From positions 72,941,618 through 73,005,617 of the forward strand of contig NC_054537.1 in the NCBI RefSeq assembly GCF_017654505.1: a stretch of DNA of 64,000 nt, written 5' to 3'. The DNA is from Polyodon spathula (taxonomy: Eukaryota > Chordata > Actinopteri > Acipenseriformes > Polyodontidae). Shown in pieces: positions 36,982 to 47,870 of this stretch. The notes below the pieces were generated by a model. It saw only the letters and a program-made list of their open reading frames with translations, had not been told where the DNA came from and did no database searches. Within the stretch, counting starts at the first letter, position 1. Each line of letters starts with the position of its first letter. The position numbers and the translations under genes were made by a program.

Positions 36982-36983
<2 letters not shown>
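35011..36983. other. Desert; T-run, weak regulatory texture
   Basis: Poly-T at about 36248-36266. The stretches 35280-35430 and 35880-36050 have balanced composition but no specific signal. No exon is recognisable. Confidence 0.35.
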
Positions 36984-37017
<34 letters not shown>

Positions 37018-37060
37018 TAATATATAATATTATACATATATATGTGTGTATTGTGTGGTT

Positions 37061-37131
<71 letters not shown>

Positions 37132-37144
37132 ATATGTGTGTGTG

Positions 37145-37211
<67 letters not shown>

Positions 37212-37224
37212 TTTTTTTTTTTTT
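36984..37224. repeat. Compound (AT)n/(TG)n microsatellite with poly-T edge
   Basis: AT run at 36984-37012, a short mixed spacer, then AT run, TG-rich middle and AT run at about 37065-37210, ending in T14. The apparent Tyr-Ile frames through it are artefacts of the repeat. Confidence 0.95.
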
Positions 37225-37481
37225 AATGCAATTGTCAAGTCTGCAAACCATAAAAGTGCCTAATTTTGGTTTGAAACTGGAAAAGTTACCCAGGCATGAT
37301 GAAAAATACTGTACAGTGACTGCATCTGTATTTGTCACCTTCTTTTCTGTATATTTTTGCACAAACATGTATGTAAGAAAAAAAAATGTGCTGAGTTCTT
37401 CTTAGTGCTGTGAAAGAGCAAGCTGGAAATGTCCACTCCACGCTCCGCTCCCCTGGCCTGCTCACACTCTCATCCCCAACG

Positions 37482-37587
37482 CAGGACCGGATTAACCAAT
37501 ATGCCAATAACACCATTCACCACAATATGCATAAGCCCCCAAAATAATGGTTAGCGTAGGGCCCCCACGTGCTTTAATCCTGCCCTG
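37482..37587. mobile_element. Short hAT-like MITE or terminus pair
   Basis: The left start CAGGACCGGATTAA and the reverse-complemented right end CAGGGCAGGATTAA match at 12 of 14 positions. The interior is short (about 105 bp total) and includes gcgtagggcccccacgtgc. CAGGRC...GGATTAA starts are known from vertebrate hAT elements. No 8-bp flanking duplication is visible, so it may be a rearranged copy. Confidence 0.45.
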
Positions 37588-38180
37588 ATTATCAAAGAAC
37601 AAAATTAAAGGTTATTTCGGTCTTTGAGCAAATTATTTTGATCAAATTACAAAATGGAAAATATCAAACAAGCAAAGAACGAAACACAAAATAAGAGACG
37701 GCTTCTTCGGTCTGCTGGACGATCTCTGGAGCGCCTTTACAGTCTAATTGAATTTCAATTGTTCGTTGGTTTATTCCTAATTTGGACAAAGTTAAAAAAC
37801 AGTGATTAGACAAACATGGATTGACATTTGATTTTGCAGTTTAATGTGTGTGCAGTAGTCTTATAATGTAAATAAATTAATACATTTTTAATTGTGTTAG
37901 TTTTTTCCGTCTAAAACTGTATTTTCTAAATAACAAGGTGAGAACATTATGACCGTTATTTCAAACTCACTTGGAGTTTAATGTTTGAGGTCACTATCCT
38001 TCTAAACTGCTTAACATGCCCCCCCCTTGCTAATGTAGCCATGGTTTCAAAGGGTTAACTTCCTGCATAAATACTAAATACATAAATAATGAATCAATTA
38101 CATGTATCTTATAAATATAATTGACTGATTTTATGTTCATTCATAAAAAAAAATATTGTATTAAAACATTATTTAAAGCA
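37588..38180. other. Non-coding, no recognisable feature
   Basis: AT-rich DNA. No coding or repeat signal apart from a C8 run near 38021. Confidence 0.4.
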
Positions 38181-38290
38181 GGCTAATCCAATAGTCTTTC
38201 ATAATGTCTTTGGTCTGGGCTGAGGTCACAAGTGGCATGAGTTTGGTGGTCTCAGCTTAGCTCCCACACCAGAATACCTGCAAAATCTGC
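38181..38290 (+). mobile_element. Possible SINE fragment, copy A
   Basis: Shares the word aggtcacaagtg plus gagtttggtggtctca and the following ttagc with 40248-40285, about 36 of 40 positions. Upstream pieces align loosely (taatccaatagtct with taaaccactagtct). Confidence 0.45.
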
Positions 38291-39049
38291 CTTATCATTG
38301 TTGTTAGTATAATAACCTGTGTATTAATATCGCAATGAACAACAGATTTTTAACAGTTCTGTGATTTTACAATGTTTATGTCAGGTTGTTAATTAGACCT
38401 CATGTTAACAAGTTAGTATTTGAGGTCGCCATCATGGACGGCTCTAAAATAAATTAAAAACGATGGTCTTCATATTTATAATTTTCATTAAAGAACAAAA
38501 TAATGCAAATTCACTTAAAACATGTGAATTAGCTTTCTGACAAATTAAAACTGTAAGAAAAGTCAAGCATACAAATGTTTTGACTGGTTCCTTCTCCTGT
38601 TTCAAAGAAATTACTGCAGAGAAGTCAAAGTAGTTCCAAAATGGGCCTGAATATTCTATTACATACCATGTCATCAGAAACCTTTGATGGAATGATATCC
38701 TTATTATGTACAGAACTGATAATATCTGTCCTGACCCATGATTCCACATATTATCTGTCTTGTGTATCATTCTCTTACTGTGTAAAGTCAATTACTTAGC
38801 TCCCTAATCTGCCTTTAAAAATGATTTACCCCATGTTATACCCATGTAGGCCTGTCTATTAAAACATGGTTGGATTGTTGATCCATCTAAAGGGAATGAA
38901 TAGGGCACCACTCCTTATAGTATCTTAGCGGATACACAAAGTATGCTAGATAGAAATTACATTGTTATATGTATGTATTTGTAATTCAGCAAGATCCATT
39001 TAGTCCTAATAAGCTGGGTAAATGAATGTACAGAAACCATTGTGTATAT
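38291..39049. other. Non-coding, no recognisable feature
   Basis: AT-rich desert. The 115-residue minus frame at 38444-38791 has no recognised domain. Confidence 0.4.
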
Positions 39050-39532
39050 TGTGAGATAGCAGGGAGGGGGTTAAAATCCTTCCCTGCTAAAAACCTTGTG
39101 AGAATGCACATTTGGGTGTTATGGTGTTTAATTGGGTAATTGTTTTATTGTTTAGTAATCCCCTGCACCTGGTGGTAATTGTAAATTAGAGCCAGGTGCA
39201 GGGTATTTAAGAGAGGCAGCCAGTTTGTTCCAGGCTGCTGCTGAGAGAAGAACCCGACTGTGTGAGTGAGCAGTCGTATTGAGGTATTGTGTGAGGGTGT
39301 GTTTTTGAATGTTTGTAGCAGGTAAACGGTTTAGCCGTCTTGCGTGATAGTTAGGTTCCTGTTTATGTTTAGTGAGTGCTCCAAATAGGAGCTAGGTGTT
39401 TGTTTTGTGTTTATTTCATTTGGTGTTTATTAAAAGTGCACGTGAGCGCTGTTTCAGTAGAATCCTGTGTGTTGGGTCGTGATTCAGAAGGGAGAAGAAC
39501 CCGTGAGAGCCTGTGTGGCAAGCAAAAAGGTG

Positions 39533-39535
<3 letters not shown>
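39050..39535 (+). mobile_element. Solo LTR (486 bp), apparently
   Basis: Begins TGTGAGATAGCAGGG and ends AAAAAGGTGACA, so it has the TG...CA ends of an LTR. A TATA-like gtatttaagag lies near 39203-39213, and an ATTAAA polyadenylation-like word at about 39429-39434, in the order expected of U3-R-U5. The four bases on each side are atat (39046-39049 and 39536-39539), but the right side is an AT repeat, so the duplication is weak evidence. No second LTR or internal gag/pol was found nearby, hence 'solo'. The lineage, probably Ty3/Gypsy-like, cannot be confirmed. Confidence 0.6.
39161..39203. promoter_or_regulatory. 12-bp inverted repeat upstream of LTR TATA box
   Basis: ccctgcacctgg (39161-39172) and ccaggtgcaggg (39192-39203) are exact inverted copies 19 bp apart, each with a CACCTG/CAGGTG E-box. 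They lie directly upstream of the TATA-like word, a position suited to a dimeric activator site. Confidence 0.6.
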
Positions 39536-39583
<48 letters not shown>

Positions 39584-39593
39584 GTATGTATAT
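39536..39593. repeat. (AT)n microsatellite with GT interruptions
   Basis: AT-rich dinucleotide run directly after the LTR end. Confidence 0.9.
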
Positions 39594-39734
39594 GTCTTCA
39601 AATTTGGATGAATACGAAAAGGCTATCTCAGATGCATGATGTGCTTTCATTTGCATCAGTCTACTTTCATTCTACAGTTATTGCATGACCACACCAGCTT
39701 TTGATAAAAAATGTGACAACGTGTAAAAGCCCAA

Positions 39735-40030
39735 ACATGTCCTGTCAGACTCCCAAAGCCTCTAAACAGACTTCATATTGTGTCTGTGTGGTCGAAAGTG
39801 TGCTGATCTGGTAGAGATAATGTCAGAGATTATATTTAGCACGGGCCAGCAGCATGCAGGCTGGGAAGGCAGCAGCAAATGGGTTGGAGCACGGGTCTGC
39901 TTTGGCACTAAATGTCTCCAAGGGAAAACCACAAGGGCTGACTCCAGCTGCTGCCCCTCAATAGTCAGCATTCAGAGCACAGCTGGACCAAACCATCTTG
40001 CGCCTTTCACTTAACGACAGGGACAGGGCA
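39735..40030. promoter_or_regulatory. Candidate conserved non-coding block
   Basis: A GC-balanced island in AT-rich DNA, non-repetitive, with words such as gagattatatttagcacggg, gactccagctgctgcccc and gcgcctttcacttaacgac. Open frames on both strands (69 and 78 residues) are consistent with low AT content, not coding. One of the better candidates by texture. Confidence 0.32.
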
Positions 40031-40194
40031 ACATTGTTGATGGGGAGAAATAGAAAGGCATATAGCTATTTCAGAGCTAACTTTAGCAATATTTCTTGGA
40101 AGTTATTCTTGCCAAATTTTTTTAAACCAGCAACTAGATTCTATTAGATATTATATTGCCTGTTTAAAAAACAAATAAACAAATAAAACTCTGT
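40031..40194. other. Non-coding, no recognisable feature
   Basis: AT-rich spacer with an A-rich aaacaaataaacaaataaaa run near 40166-40190. Confidence 0.4.
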
Positions 40195-40330
40195 AGGATA
40201 AACCACTAGTCTAAATGCCTTTAGAGGCCTGGATTCAAATCCAGTTTAGGTCACAAGTGAAACGAGTTTGGTGGTCTCATTTTAGCCTTCAGTGGATAGA
40301 AGACCACAACACAAAAGCACCACATAAGAG
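40195..40330 (+). mobile_element. Possible tRNA-derived SINE, copy B
   Basis: The word ggattcaaatcc near 40231-40242 matches the pol III B box, preceded by accactagtctaaatgcct as a possible A-box region. It is followed by the block shared with 38223-38260. The two loci define a dispersed family that I cannot name. Confidence 0.45.
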
Positions 40331-41289
40331 GACACAACTGGAACCTTTGCAGGCAAAAAAGCCAAGGCACAGATAATTATCTTCTCCCCCTGAGAAATGG
40401 TTTACTAAGGGTAGTGTTTGGGGATAAAGGCCAAAAAAATTGTGTGCACTTTCTGTAGTTTATACAAGAGATCAATAATCAATAATGTTACAATGTAGGA
40501 GTTCAAGTATCAATGTGTTACTTACTTTCCTGATCTGTCTGTCGGAAATGTATTATGTGACATTGTCTGAGAATATCTTTGATACAGAGTGATGGGAATT
40601 ATAGTCAGGTGCTGAACTGCCCTTTCTCATTTGAACTGTATTTATTCAAATGCATTCCATTTTTCATAGTTCTAATATCTCTTTAATATGTACTGTTCTA
40701 CAATATTTAATCTCAAATTCATATTTACCTGATGACCTCACGGGACCCATGTGGTTTTGAAAGTTCAGCTTGTATGAGACCAACATTTGTTCAGCTTTTT
40801 ATGCAGAGTTTTCTCAAACATGAAGAAGATTTGCGTTTTTTTTTTTTGTTTTGTTTAATGAAAATTCAGAAATGTTTTTTAAATCTGAATGCAAATTCTG
40901 GTTTGGACTCAGTCCTAGTGGATAGACCCGGTATTGATAACCTAATCTGATACCACCATGGATCCAGAGTATTTGATAATTATTTTCAAAACTTAACTTT
41001 GCGATAAAATTTTGGAATTTTACCAAAACTACAATTTTTGAAATCATTCACATGGACACTGTGTAGCACATATGAATTGCATCCACTATTCTAAAATAAA
41101 AGTTGGGAATTGTGAAGTAATATTCATATTAATATTGATATACAGTATGAACATGATAATGCAAAGCAACAGTAGCTACAAACAATTTGGTTAGTATAAA
41201 AAAGTTGGGTGTATTGAAATTGTATGGTATGAGATGGCAGTTTTTTTTTTTTAAATGAGTGAATTTCCCTTGCATTCTACATAGCTTGG
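40331..41289. other. Non-coding, no recognisable feature
   Basis: AT-rich desert with T-runs near 40833 and 41240. The 142-residue minus frame at 41129-41557 shows no recognisable domain and overlaps a repeat-like stretch. Confidence 0.4.
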
Positions 41290-41510
41290 CGATACCCCAA
41301 GTCGCCTTTATACAGTAGCCTCCCTTTAAAATGCTATAGTTGGGAGCCATAGTTACAAGACCGCGCTTTTTGTGATCAGCCTTATAATGTATAAAAGTGC
41401 TTTCTGTAAGGGCATCATGGGGCAAATGGGAGCCAGGGCTATACTGCTTTATAACCGATTCCGTGGTATAAAGGGCTGCCTTATAAAGGGGAAGTGCATT
41501 TATGTATGCT
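41290..41510. repeat. Unidentified dispersed repeat with internal echoes
   Basis: Recurring short words (ttataa followed by ccg, tgt or agg; gggagcca twice, at about 41341 and 41429; cagccttata / ctgccttata) suggest an internally duplicated repetitive element. No termini were identified. Confidence 0.35.
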
Positions 41511-41999
41511 ATCAACTCAGCATTATTGCTGAACACATTGTTCAAGGATTTAGTCATGAATATTTATTCAGTATTTAATATATTTTCAATGTAATAAAAT
41601 AAGCAAAAAAATAAAATAAAATTATAAAACAATGGTCTACATGATGGTAAAATACTTTTTTCAATATTGTCTCTGGGGAAAATGTTCATCCCATGACAAG
41701 CATATGAACACAGAAAACAGTACAATATACATGAAATACATGAAAAAAAGGAAATATATAACTAACCGCTTTAAAACCTTCATTTAAGCAAATGTTTTCT
41801 GATGAACTGGAAATCCATGCTTATGTTTATACACAGTAAAAATGTTACATTTATATAACACTGATGTATTGAACTGATATAGTCAGGATAATGCAGGGTT
41901 TGAAGCACAGGCATTTGAATGTACTCAGGCCAAATGAAACAAAAATGCTTTTCGGCTGGCTTCTGCGACCTAAACCTAACCAAATCTTTCAATGAACGG
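41511..41999. other. Non-coding, no recognisable feature
   Basis: AT-rich desert without repeats or exons. Confidence 0.4.
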
Positions 42000-42275
42000 C
42001 ACAGCTTAATTGCCTGCTAATCAATATGTCATTCCAATTTTCTGGATAAAGTCAGTTCCTTCAGATGAATTTGGCATTTATTTGCAGATGCATAATTCAG
42101 AGAGCAGGGTTCCATTTATTCTGCACATGATTTGCATTTAAAGCCTCTGTAGCAATATCTATGCATTTCCTCTTTTTATTAAACTTGCTAAGAAGCTTTG
42201 TGGTCGTCTCTAACGTCTATTAATTTCCTGCTTTCCTTTTTAAATCATACACTGTTGTCAACAGTTGACAAAGAG
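42000..42275. promoter_or_regulatory. Strong-looking candidate enhancer/CNE
   Basis: Non-repetitive block dense in homeobox/POU words: cttaattgcctgctaatcaa, gcagatgcataattcag, catgatttgcatttaaag (octamer) and gtctattaatttcctgc. It ends in a perfect interrupted palindrome, ttgtcaac-a-gttgacaa, at 42255-42271. The texture closely resembles vertebrate ultraconserved developmental enhancers. Conservation was not tested. Confidence 0.4.
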
Positions 42276-43559
42276 GTAGATAAAGAAAACGAATATGTAA
42301 CATTTACCGTCAATTATTCCTTTCTTATGTGACATCCATACTAAAACCACATTTCAATCTTCTCAGTCCCCACCTGTTTAAAATAACACATTTGTTTATA
42401 CTGGTCTAAACATATTGGAACATTAGAAATGTAAATATTTCTCCTGCCTCCCCAGGGGGTGTACTGGGTTAGACACCTCAGTGCTCACCTTTACTCCATT
42501 CTGTTTTCATTTGCTACATTCCCCCTTATTTTTTTGCTTGTTGTTTGTAAATAACGTGTGTTGTTGTCTGTTCTCAGTAGTCGTTTTGTATTTATGTAAT
42601 GTATACAATTATTCAACACGCAAAAAATAGCAAAAATGGTGTCAGAATAAATTTCTAGTGGCAGTGACTGATCAAGCCATCACTTTCTTCGCACTGGCAT
42701 GTCGTTTACTCCAGAAGTCTCCAAATGAACGTCACCAGGTGTGGTCCTTGGGTAGCTCAGGATAGCCTCCTTCACCCCTACAGGATAACCTTTTTAGCTG
42801 CAGACAAACCTGTAGAATTATTTTGCGCACTAAGGATCGGATGAAGCGGGGAATCATCATTAGGCAGGAACAACAAGGGGACTTAAAACGAATAGAGAAT
42901 ATACCCAGAAGCTACTAATCATATGTGTAATTCGTAATTTTATTGAATGCAGAGCTCCAGAACAAAAGATGAGGGGGTGGGGGAGGATGTGATATACTAT
43001 ACAGGGCATCGTGGTGACTGAAGTTCTGTGCTGGAGAAGACCTAATAATTGAAAGGAATAGAAAAAAACATGCATGATAAAATTAGTCCAAAAAGATAAC
43101 CAAACCACCAAAGACAACATTTACCCGCTAGATGCTTTCAAAACAAGCAATATTTGGCTGGAAAACCACCAATTTGGCAGCGCTGATCAAGGGGGAGTAG
43201 CCTAAAAGTCGCATGCGAGACTCATGCAATACCTATTAAATGTTACCTCAACTTCAGTGTACAAATAAAACTTGAACTTGTATAATTTATTTTAGAAAAA
43301 TCTATATTTTAATTGGCGTTCTGGTACTTTAAGATGTAGGTTAATGTTTGATGCTATACAGCCATCCTTTTTAGATTTTTTTATTAGGAAATTATTCCAC
43401 ACATGTGACTTTGCTTTGCAGAATTTAAGCAGCTCAAAATCTCTGTGCTTCTGTCATATTTTCCTTTGTGTTAGCATTGCTTGCACTAAGAGTTCTCATG
43501 GAAAGTGATTATCTCATGAGATAACAGCTGACATTTTTCAGTTTCCCTGAATCAGTTTA
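42276..43559. other. Non-coding, no recognisable feature
   Basis: No gene. A GC-richer stretch at about 42690-43020 might be an old repeat. Confidence 0.35.
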
Positions 43560-43655
43560 ACCAAAAATACCGGTGTTGTTATTCAGATACCGGTTATCGT
43601 ATTGCCTGATGAATATCGCGATTTACCGGTATATCGGTATTATCACACACCCCTA
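43560..43655 (-). mobile_element. hAT-like right terminus
   Basis: The segment ends cacacccctag at about 43655. Reversed it begins CTAGGGGTGTGTGATAATAC and continues with repeated accggt/ataccg words, a pattern seen at many hAT termini. I did not find the matching left end or an 8-bp duplication, so it is a truncated or solo end. Confidence 0.5.
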
Positions 43656-44239
43656 GTATATTACAGCCATCAGACCATCACTTGCTATAATGTCTGCTGA
43701 ACCCTCTCCTTTTACTTTTTCAGCTGGATTAAGTTTTTGTGGATAATATTACACTTAAAAAAATGTATGAAGCATTTAGGTATAGTCTGTGTAACACTTC
43801 TTTGAGGAAATAACTGACAACCAAGTCCATTTAGTTTCTGCATTTTATATAATAATTAGCATATACAACTAGGACTGTCATACATGGAGACAACAATTGC
43901 GACTACCTGTTTTTTTTTTTTTTATCAAAAGGATTCAAACTCACTTAATTCAACTGGACTGGTTTGTATTGAAGAAGATGGAACAGTTGTGGTGTTGCTC
44001 TCTCTTTTTTTAAACATAAAAACACATCACTGCACACATTTAGTTGAAGCACACTTTGAAATGTCTGCGTTTGTTTCTTTACCTTATTTATAGACTGCAA
44101 TGACTGTCTGTGTATCTTTCCAAATAGTAAAAAAAAACTGTCATTGTTTATTAAGTGATTAATCCATAATGACCTGTCATAGTTTTGTCTTCAGGACACA
44201 TACGCATGTTTTTAAATGATCTTTTCCCCATTTTCTGCT
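43656..44239. other. Non-coding, no recognisable feature
   Basis: AT-rich with a T13 run near 43911-43923. Nothing coding. Confidence 0.4.
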
Positions 44240-44465
44240 CATGAATTAAGTGTTCGTGCTGGCTGGCTGATTGACAGCACTAAAAAAACTAATCCTTGCT
44301 TATTCTCAAGCTGGGCCCGATAGGGGGCAGATGCAATGACCTGGGGACTACAGTCTTTTATTTGAGAAAGCTGCTGGATACCCAAACGGTGATTAGGCTC
44401 CTTGCCTTGTATTTTTCTTCTGAAGTCTGTATGATTTTTAAAAACCACATTAAAGATAATTGATT
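44240..44465. promoter_or_regulatory. Candidate conserved non-coding block
   Basis: Contains gctgattgacagcac, an exact PBX/MEIS-type composite word (TGATTGACAG), and aaaactaatccttgc (an OTX/PITX-like TAATCC). Balanced and non-repetitive. Regulatory role is inference. Confidence 0.33.
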
Positions 44466-45211
44466 TGTTCTTCGGGGACACCTGCCTTTATGACTTTGAG
44501 AGGCACAGTACACACCTTTTGCATAGAAATGTATGTTGACAAACTGACAACAAAATCATCTATGCGTTATTCTGTACATGAAGGGCGTGTTCAAATCTCA
44601 GTTTACCAGGCAACCAGGCAACTATGGTATTCATGGAGGCCATATCTTGGTTCAAAGTTTCCCCACAAAACCAATGTAAAAGCAGGTTGCCAAGCCAGGT
44701 TTCAAGTACAATACTACGAGACAAGTTGTACACATGTATTGGCTGATAAATTTTTTTCTGTGACAGTAAATCAAAACGAGGTATAGTTCTTCACCATAAG
44801 GTGGGTGGTCTTCATTTTACCCTATGCCTAACAATTTTGAGGCCCAGCCACGCACCTCCACCGTCTATTTTAAAAATGAAACTACACCTCCTGTAGGTAA
44901 ACTTTTCCTGAAAACTAGACTCCCTCTTGAGGTAGTTTCAAGCGTGGACTAGATTGAATGCCAATAATGAAATATCCAGGACCAAGCAATCTTTTAATAT
45001 GGTTGTGCTTATATTTTAGGTGCCTTAAATCAAAGTTACTGTTTGAAATTAACTTATCAGGCTCAGCTTTTAAAGTAGTCTCTATTTATATTAAAGGTGC
45101 TATTTAATGTAAAGCTCCAGAATGCATGTTGGTTTAAAAATGATTTGTTAGTTTGCACCAACATGATTTAGATTTCAAAAGTATGAGTACACTATACAAA
45201 CTGTATCAGCT
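44466..45211. other. Non-coding, no recognisable feature
   Basis: AT-rich desert. A 108-residue plus frame at 44460-44786 has no domain I recognise. Confidence 0.4.
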
Positions 45212-45234
45212 AATATATATATATATATATATAT

Positions 45235-45275
<41 letters not shown>
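45212..45275. repeat. (AT)n microsatellite
   Basis: AT dinucleotide run with one G interruption. Confidence 0.95.
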
Positions 45276-45276
<1 letters not shown>

Positions 45277-46124
45277 CCAGAACTATAAGAAACTAGGACA
45301 AATCGACAAAAGTTACATGTTGCCTTAGTTACATGTTTATTTATTATTGTTGCATGTTTATTATTCCAGGAATTGGAAAGAGACATTTAATAACCCAAAC
45401 AAACTTTATTTACTAAATATTCTTCATTTCTTTGAAAGAGAAGGTCTTTGGAATTGCAAAGAAACATGAGAAGGAGCCATCCTTATCCGCCTGAGAAAAC
45501 ACATCAAGCGTATTGCATTTTCCTTGACCTAACTTGGCAGACCTCCAGATTATTTTCTAAAAAAAGCAAGCTGTTTTATAATTTGTACTGTATGTGGGTT
45601 AAATAAGGATTTTGGATCACTTACATCTAGAATTTGTGTTATTCTTGTGCATTCTTACGATTGATTTTAGAAATCTGAAAACAGCCACAATTTGTAACGT
45701 CTAAACCCATATTTGTTTATCATCATCTTTGTTTATTATTTTCAGGCTGGGGCGTAGCTAAGAATAGATTTTTACTGAGGCAAAAACACATTTTGTTGTA
45801 TAAAAAAAACCTGCATATCCTGTTCATTTTATGAAGGTGAAAGTTATCATCTTTAAAGCCTGGAGACTGTTAATACAAACTGCAAAGCAATATAAGTTGA
45901 TAACTATTTATACCCACTGACCCACCTTGGATGAAATTTCATGATCCATATTTTTTCTAACAAATTATCTCCCAGCAAAACCACACCAACCTAAAATTAC
46001 CCAATTCACTGTCAGAAATATGTGATATGAAAAGGACAAGTAGAATAGAACTCATACATATGAATAAGTAGATGGGTTTGGTTCACTGCTACTGAAGTTA
46101 AAGTGGAGACTGATGACACTGATG
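45276..46124. other. Non-coding; balanced patch near 45.43-45.56 kb
   Basis: No gene. 45430-45560 is balanced and non-repetitive (ttggaattgcaaagaaacat, ttccttgacctaacttggca) and could be a small conserved element. Confidence 0.3.
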
Positions 46125-46560
46125 CTACAGCTGGAACTGGTGCTGGCACTGATGGACTGGTAAGATTGGTAAGACTGGTGCTGACACTGCTGGGACTGGT
46201 AAGACTGGTGTTGGCATTGATGGACTGGTAAGACTGGTGCTGACACTGATGGACTGGTAAGACTGGTGCTGACACTGATGGACTGGCAAGACTGGTGCTG
46301 ACACTGATGGACTGGCAAGACTGGTGCTGACACTGCTGGGCCTGGTAAGACTGGTGTTGGCACTGATGGACTGGTAAGACTGGTGCTGACACTAATGGAC
46401 TGGTAAGACTGGTGCTGACACTGATGGACTGGTAAGACTGGTGCTGGCACTGCTGGGACTGGTAAGACTGGTATTGGCACTGATGGACTGGTAAGACTGG
46501 TGCTGACACTGATGGATTGGTAAGACTGGTATTGGCACTGCTGGGACTGGTAGTATTGCT
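46125..46560. repeat. 29-bp minisatellite, about 14-15 units
   Basis: Tandem array of a 29-bp unit, some units 30 bp, built on gactggtaagactggtgctg plus a nine-base acactgatg/gcactgctg end. Units differ by a few substitutions (gctgac/gttggc, gatg/gctg), so higher-order variants exist. Because 29 is not a multiple of three and the unit lacks stops on the minus strand, all three minus frames stay open through it and encode the same Gln/Ser/Pro/Val-rich 29-residue period in shifted phase. I see no signal peptide, start context or splice evidence for translation, so I treat the frames as by-products. A T-rich run (46563-46592) adjoins it. Confidence 0.92.
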
Positions 46561-46592
46561 GGTTTTTTTTTGTTTTTTTTGTTTTTTTTTAA

Positions 46593-47574
46593 CAATAAAG
46601 GCAACAGAGGGGCTAGCGGTGTGTTTCATTGAATGACTGCACAAAATAGGGAAATACAGTTTTTTTCAAATCAAATTTAAGATCCAGCAGTAACTAAGTG
46701 CCATATTCACTAAACATTTTCCTCTGTGTTTGCACCATATATTTATAACACAGAAAACACACTGCTATATCAGAGAACTAGCAAGAAATTATAAAAATGC
46801 ATGTAGACACTTTTAAATGAACCTGACTTATTTATTTATAGATATTTAAACTCAGAGCTTTGTTAAATGGTTGGTAAATGCTTTGTGAATCTACCACCCT
46901 AAATCTTTAAATGTAACAACCTTTTGTTTATTATGAACAGGTATTGCTCTGCCTCTAAAAAGATGGTTCTTTTAACAGTGAGTAGATTGGCTGCTGTTAC
47001 CAGGGGTTTCTTGTTTGCAAGGGGATGAAACCTCATGGTACTTGTTGGATAAATGAGTCTAAAAATACAGAAACCCTTGTGGATACCATTTAATTGCGCA
47101 GTTTAGGCAGGGATTTAATTGAGTTTCCATAGGGCATGTAATTCCATAGGGCATGATGCAAAACTTTTGGACATAGCTGTAATGCCCCCCATATAATCTA
47201 CTAAATAAAAACACTGGTTTTGTTTTTCAAAAAGTTGTTTTTCTGTCATCTATATTCAGGTGTATGAAATGAGCAATCAACTTCGCAAAGAAACATACAA
47301 TACATTGCTGACAGCAAGTAGACTACTAGTAACGTGTTCAAAAATATATTCTTTTATAACCAATTATTTAGTAAAAATAGTAGTGAACTATAGAAATAAT
47401 ATAAAAAAGGCAAAACATGATAACACTGTCAAACTGGTTACAGGAAGGGTGCATATCAGGAGCGATGTGTAAAATACTGACTTGCCTGCCCTTCTGTGAA
47501 ATATGGGAGGGATCAAACACTTTAGGGTGCTTGAACACCTTCGTAGACAACAGTTTCATTCATGATTTTTCCAG
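46593..47574. other. Non-coding, no recognisable feature
   Basis: AT-rich desert. Overlapping short frames near 47260-47611 on both strands have no recognised domain. Confidence 0.4.
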
Positions 47575-47870
47575 GAAAGCACATGTTGGCTGTGATTGGT
47601 TAATCCACTGACGGTATTGTGCAGCAGCCAGAGAAAAATGGCTCTAAATTCAATTTGAGCGGTACCTCTCAGCATCACCATGGGACTAATGGTGTCATCC
47701 GACACTGATCTGTCCAACACCACATAAAAGCAATGGCAGCGATACAGGTGTCAAAAAGCCTTACGTGCTGTGCAGCGCTGTCTGTCCCAGGCTTTAACGA
47801 GATACAGCTCAGTTTCAAAACACCAGTGTCACCAATTAGTCTTATACAAATGCACACACACACAAAAAAA
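47575..47870. promoter_or_regulatory. Candidate conserved non-coding block
   Basis: GC-balanced, non-repetitive island with gattggttaatccactgacg, catcaccatgggactaatgg, ccttacgtgctgtgcagcgc and ccaattagtcttatac. It contrasts sharply with the AT-rich flanks. Good texture for an enhancer; untested. Confidence 0.33.

Noticed and set aside
37042..37405. Frames of alternating Tyr-Ile through the AT microsatellite
   Set aside because: They are translations of a dinucleotide repeat, with no start context or domain.
41129..41557. 142-residue minus-strand frame
   Set aside because: No recognisable domain, partly within a repeat-like stretch, and AT-rich codon content typical of chance frames.
46012..46644. 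210-residue Gln/Ser/Pro repeat protein
   Set aside because: The 29-bp minisatellite gives open frames in every minus phase. No splice sites, signal peptide or promoter supports a gene.
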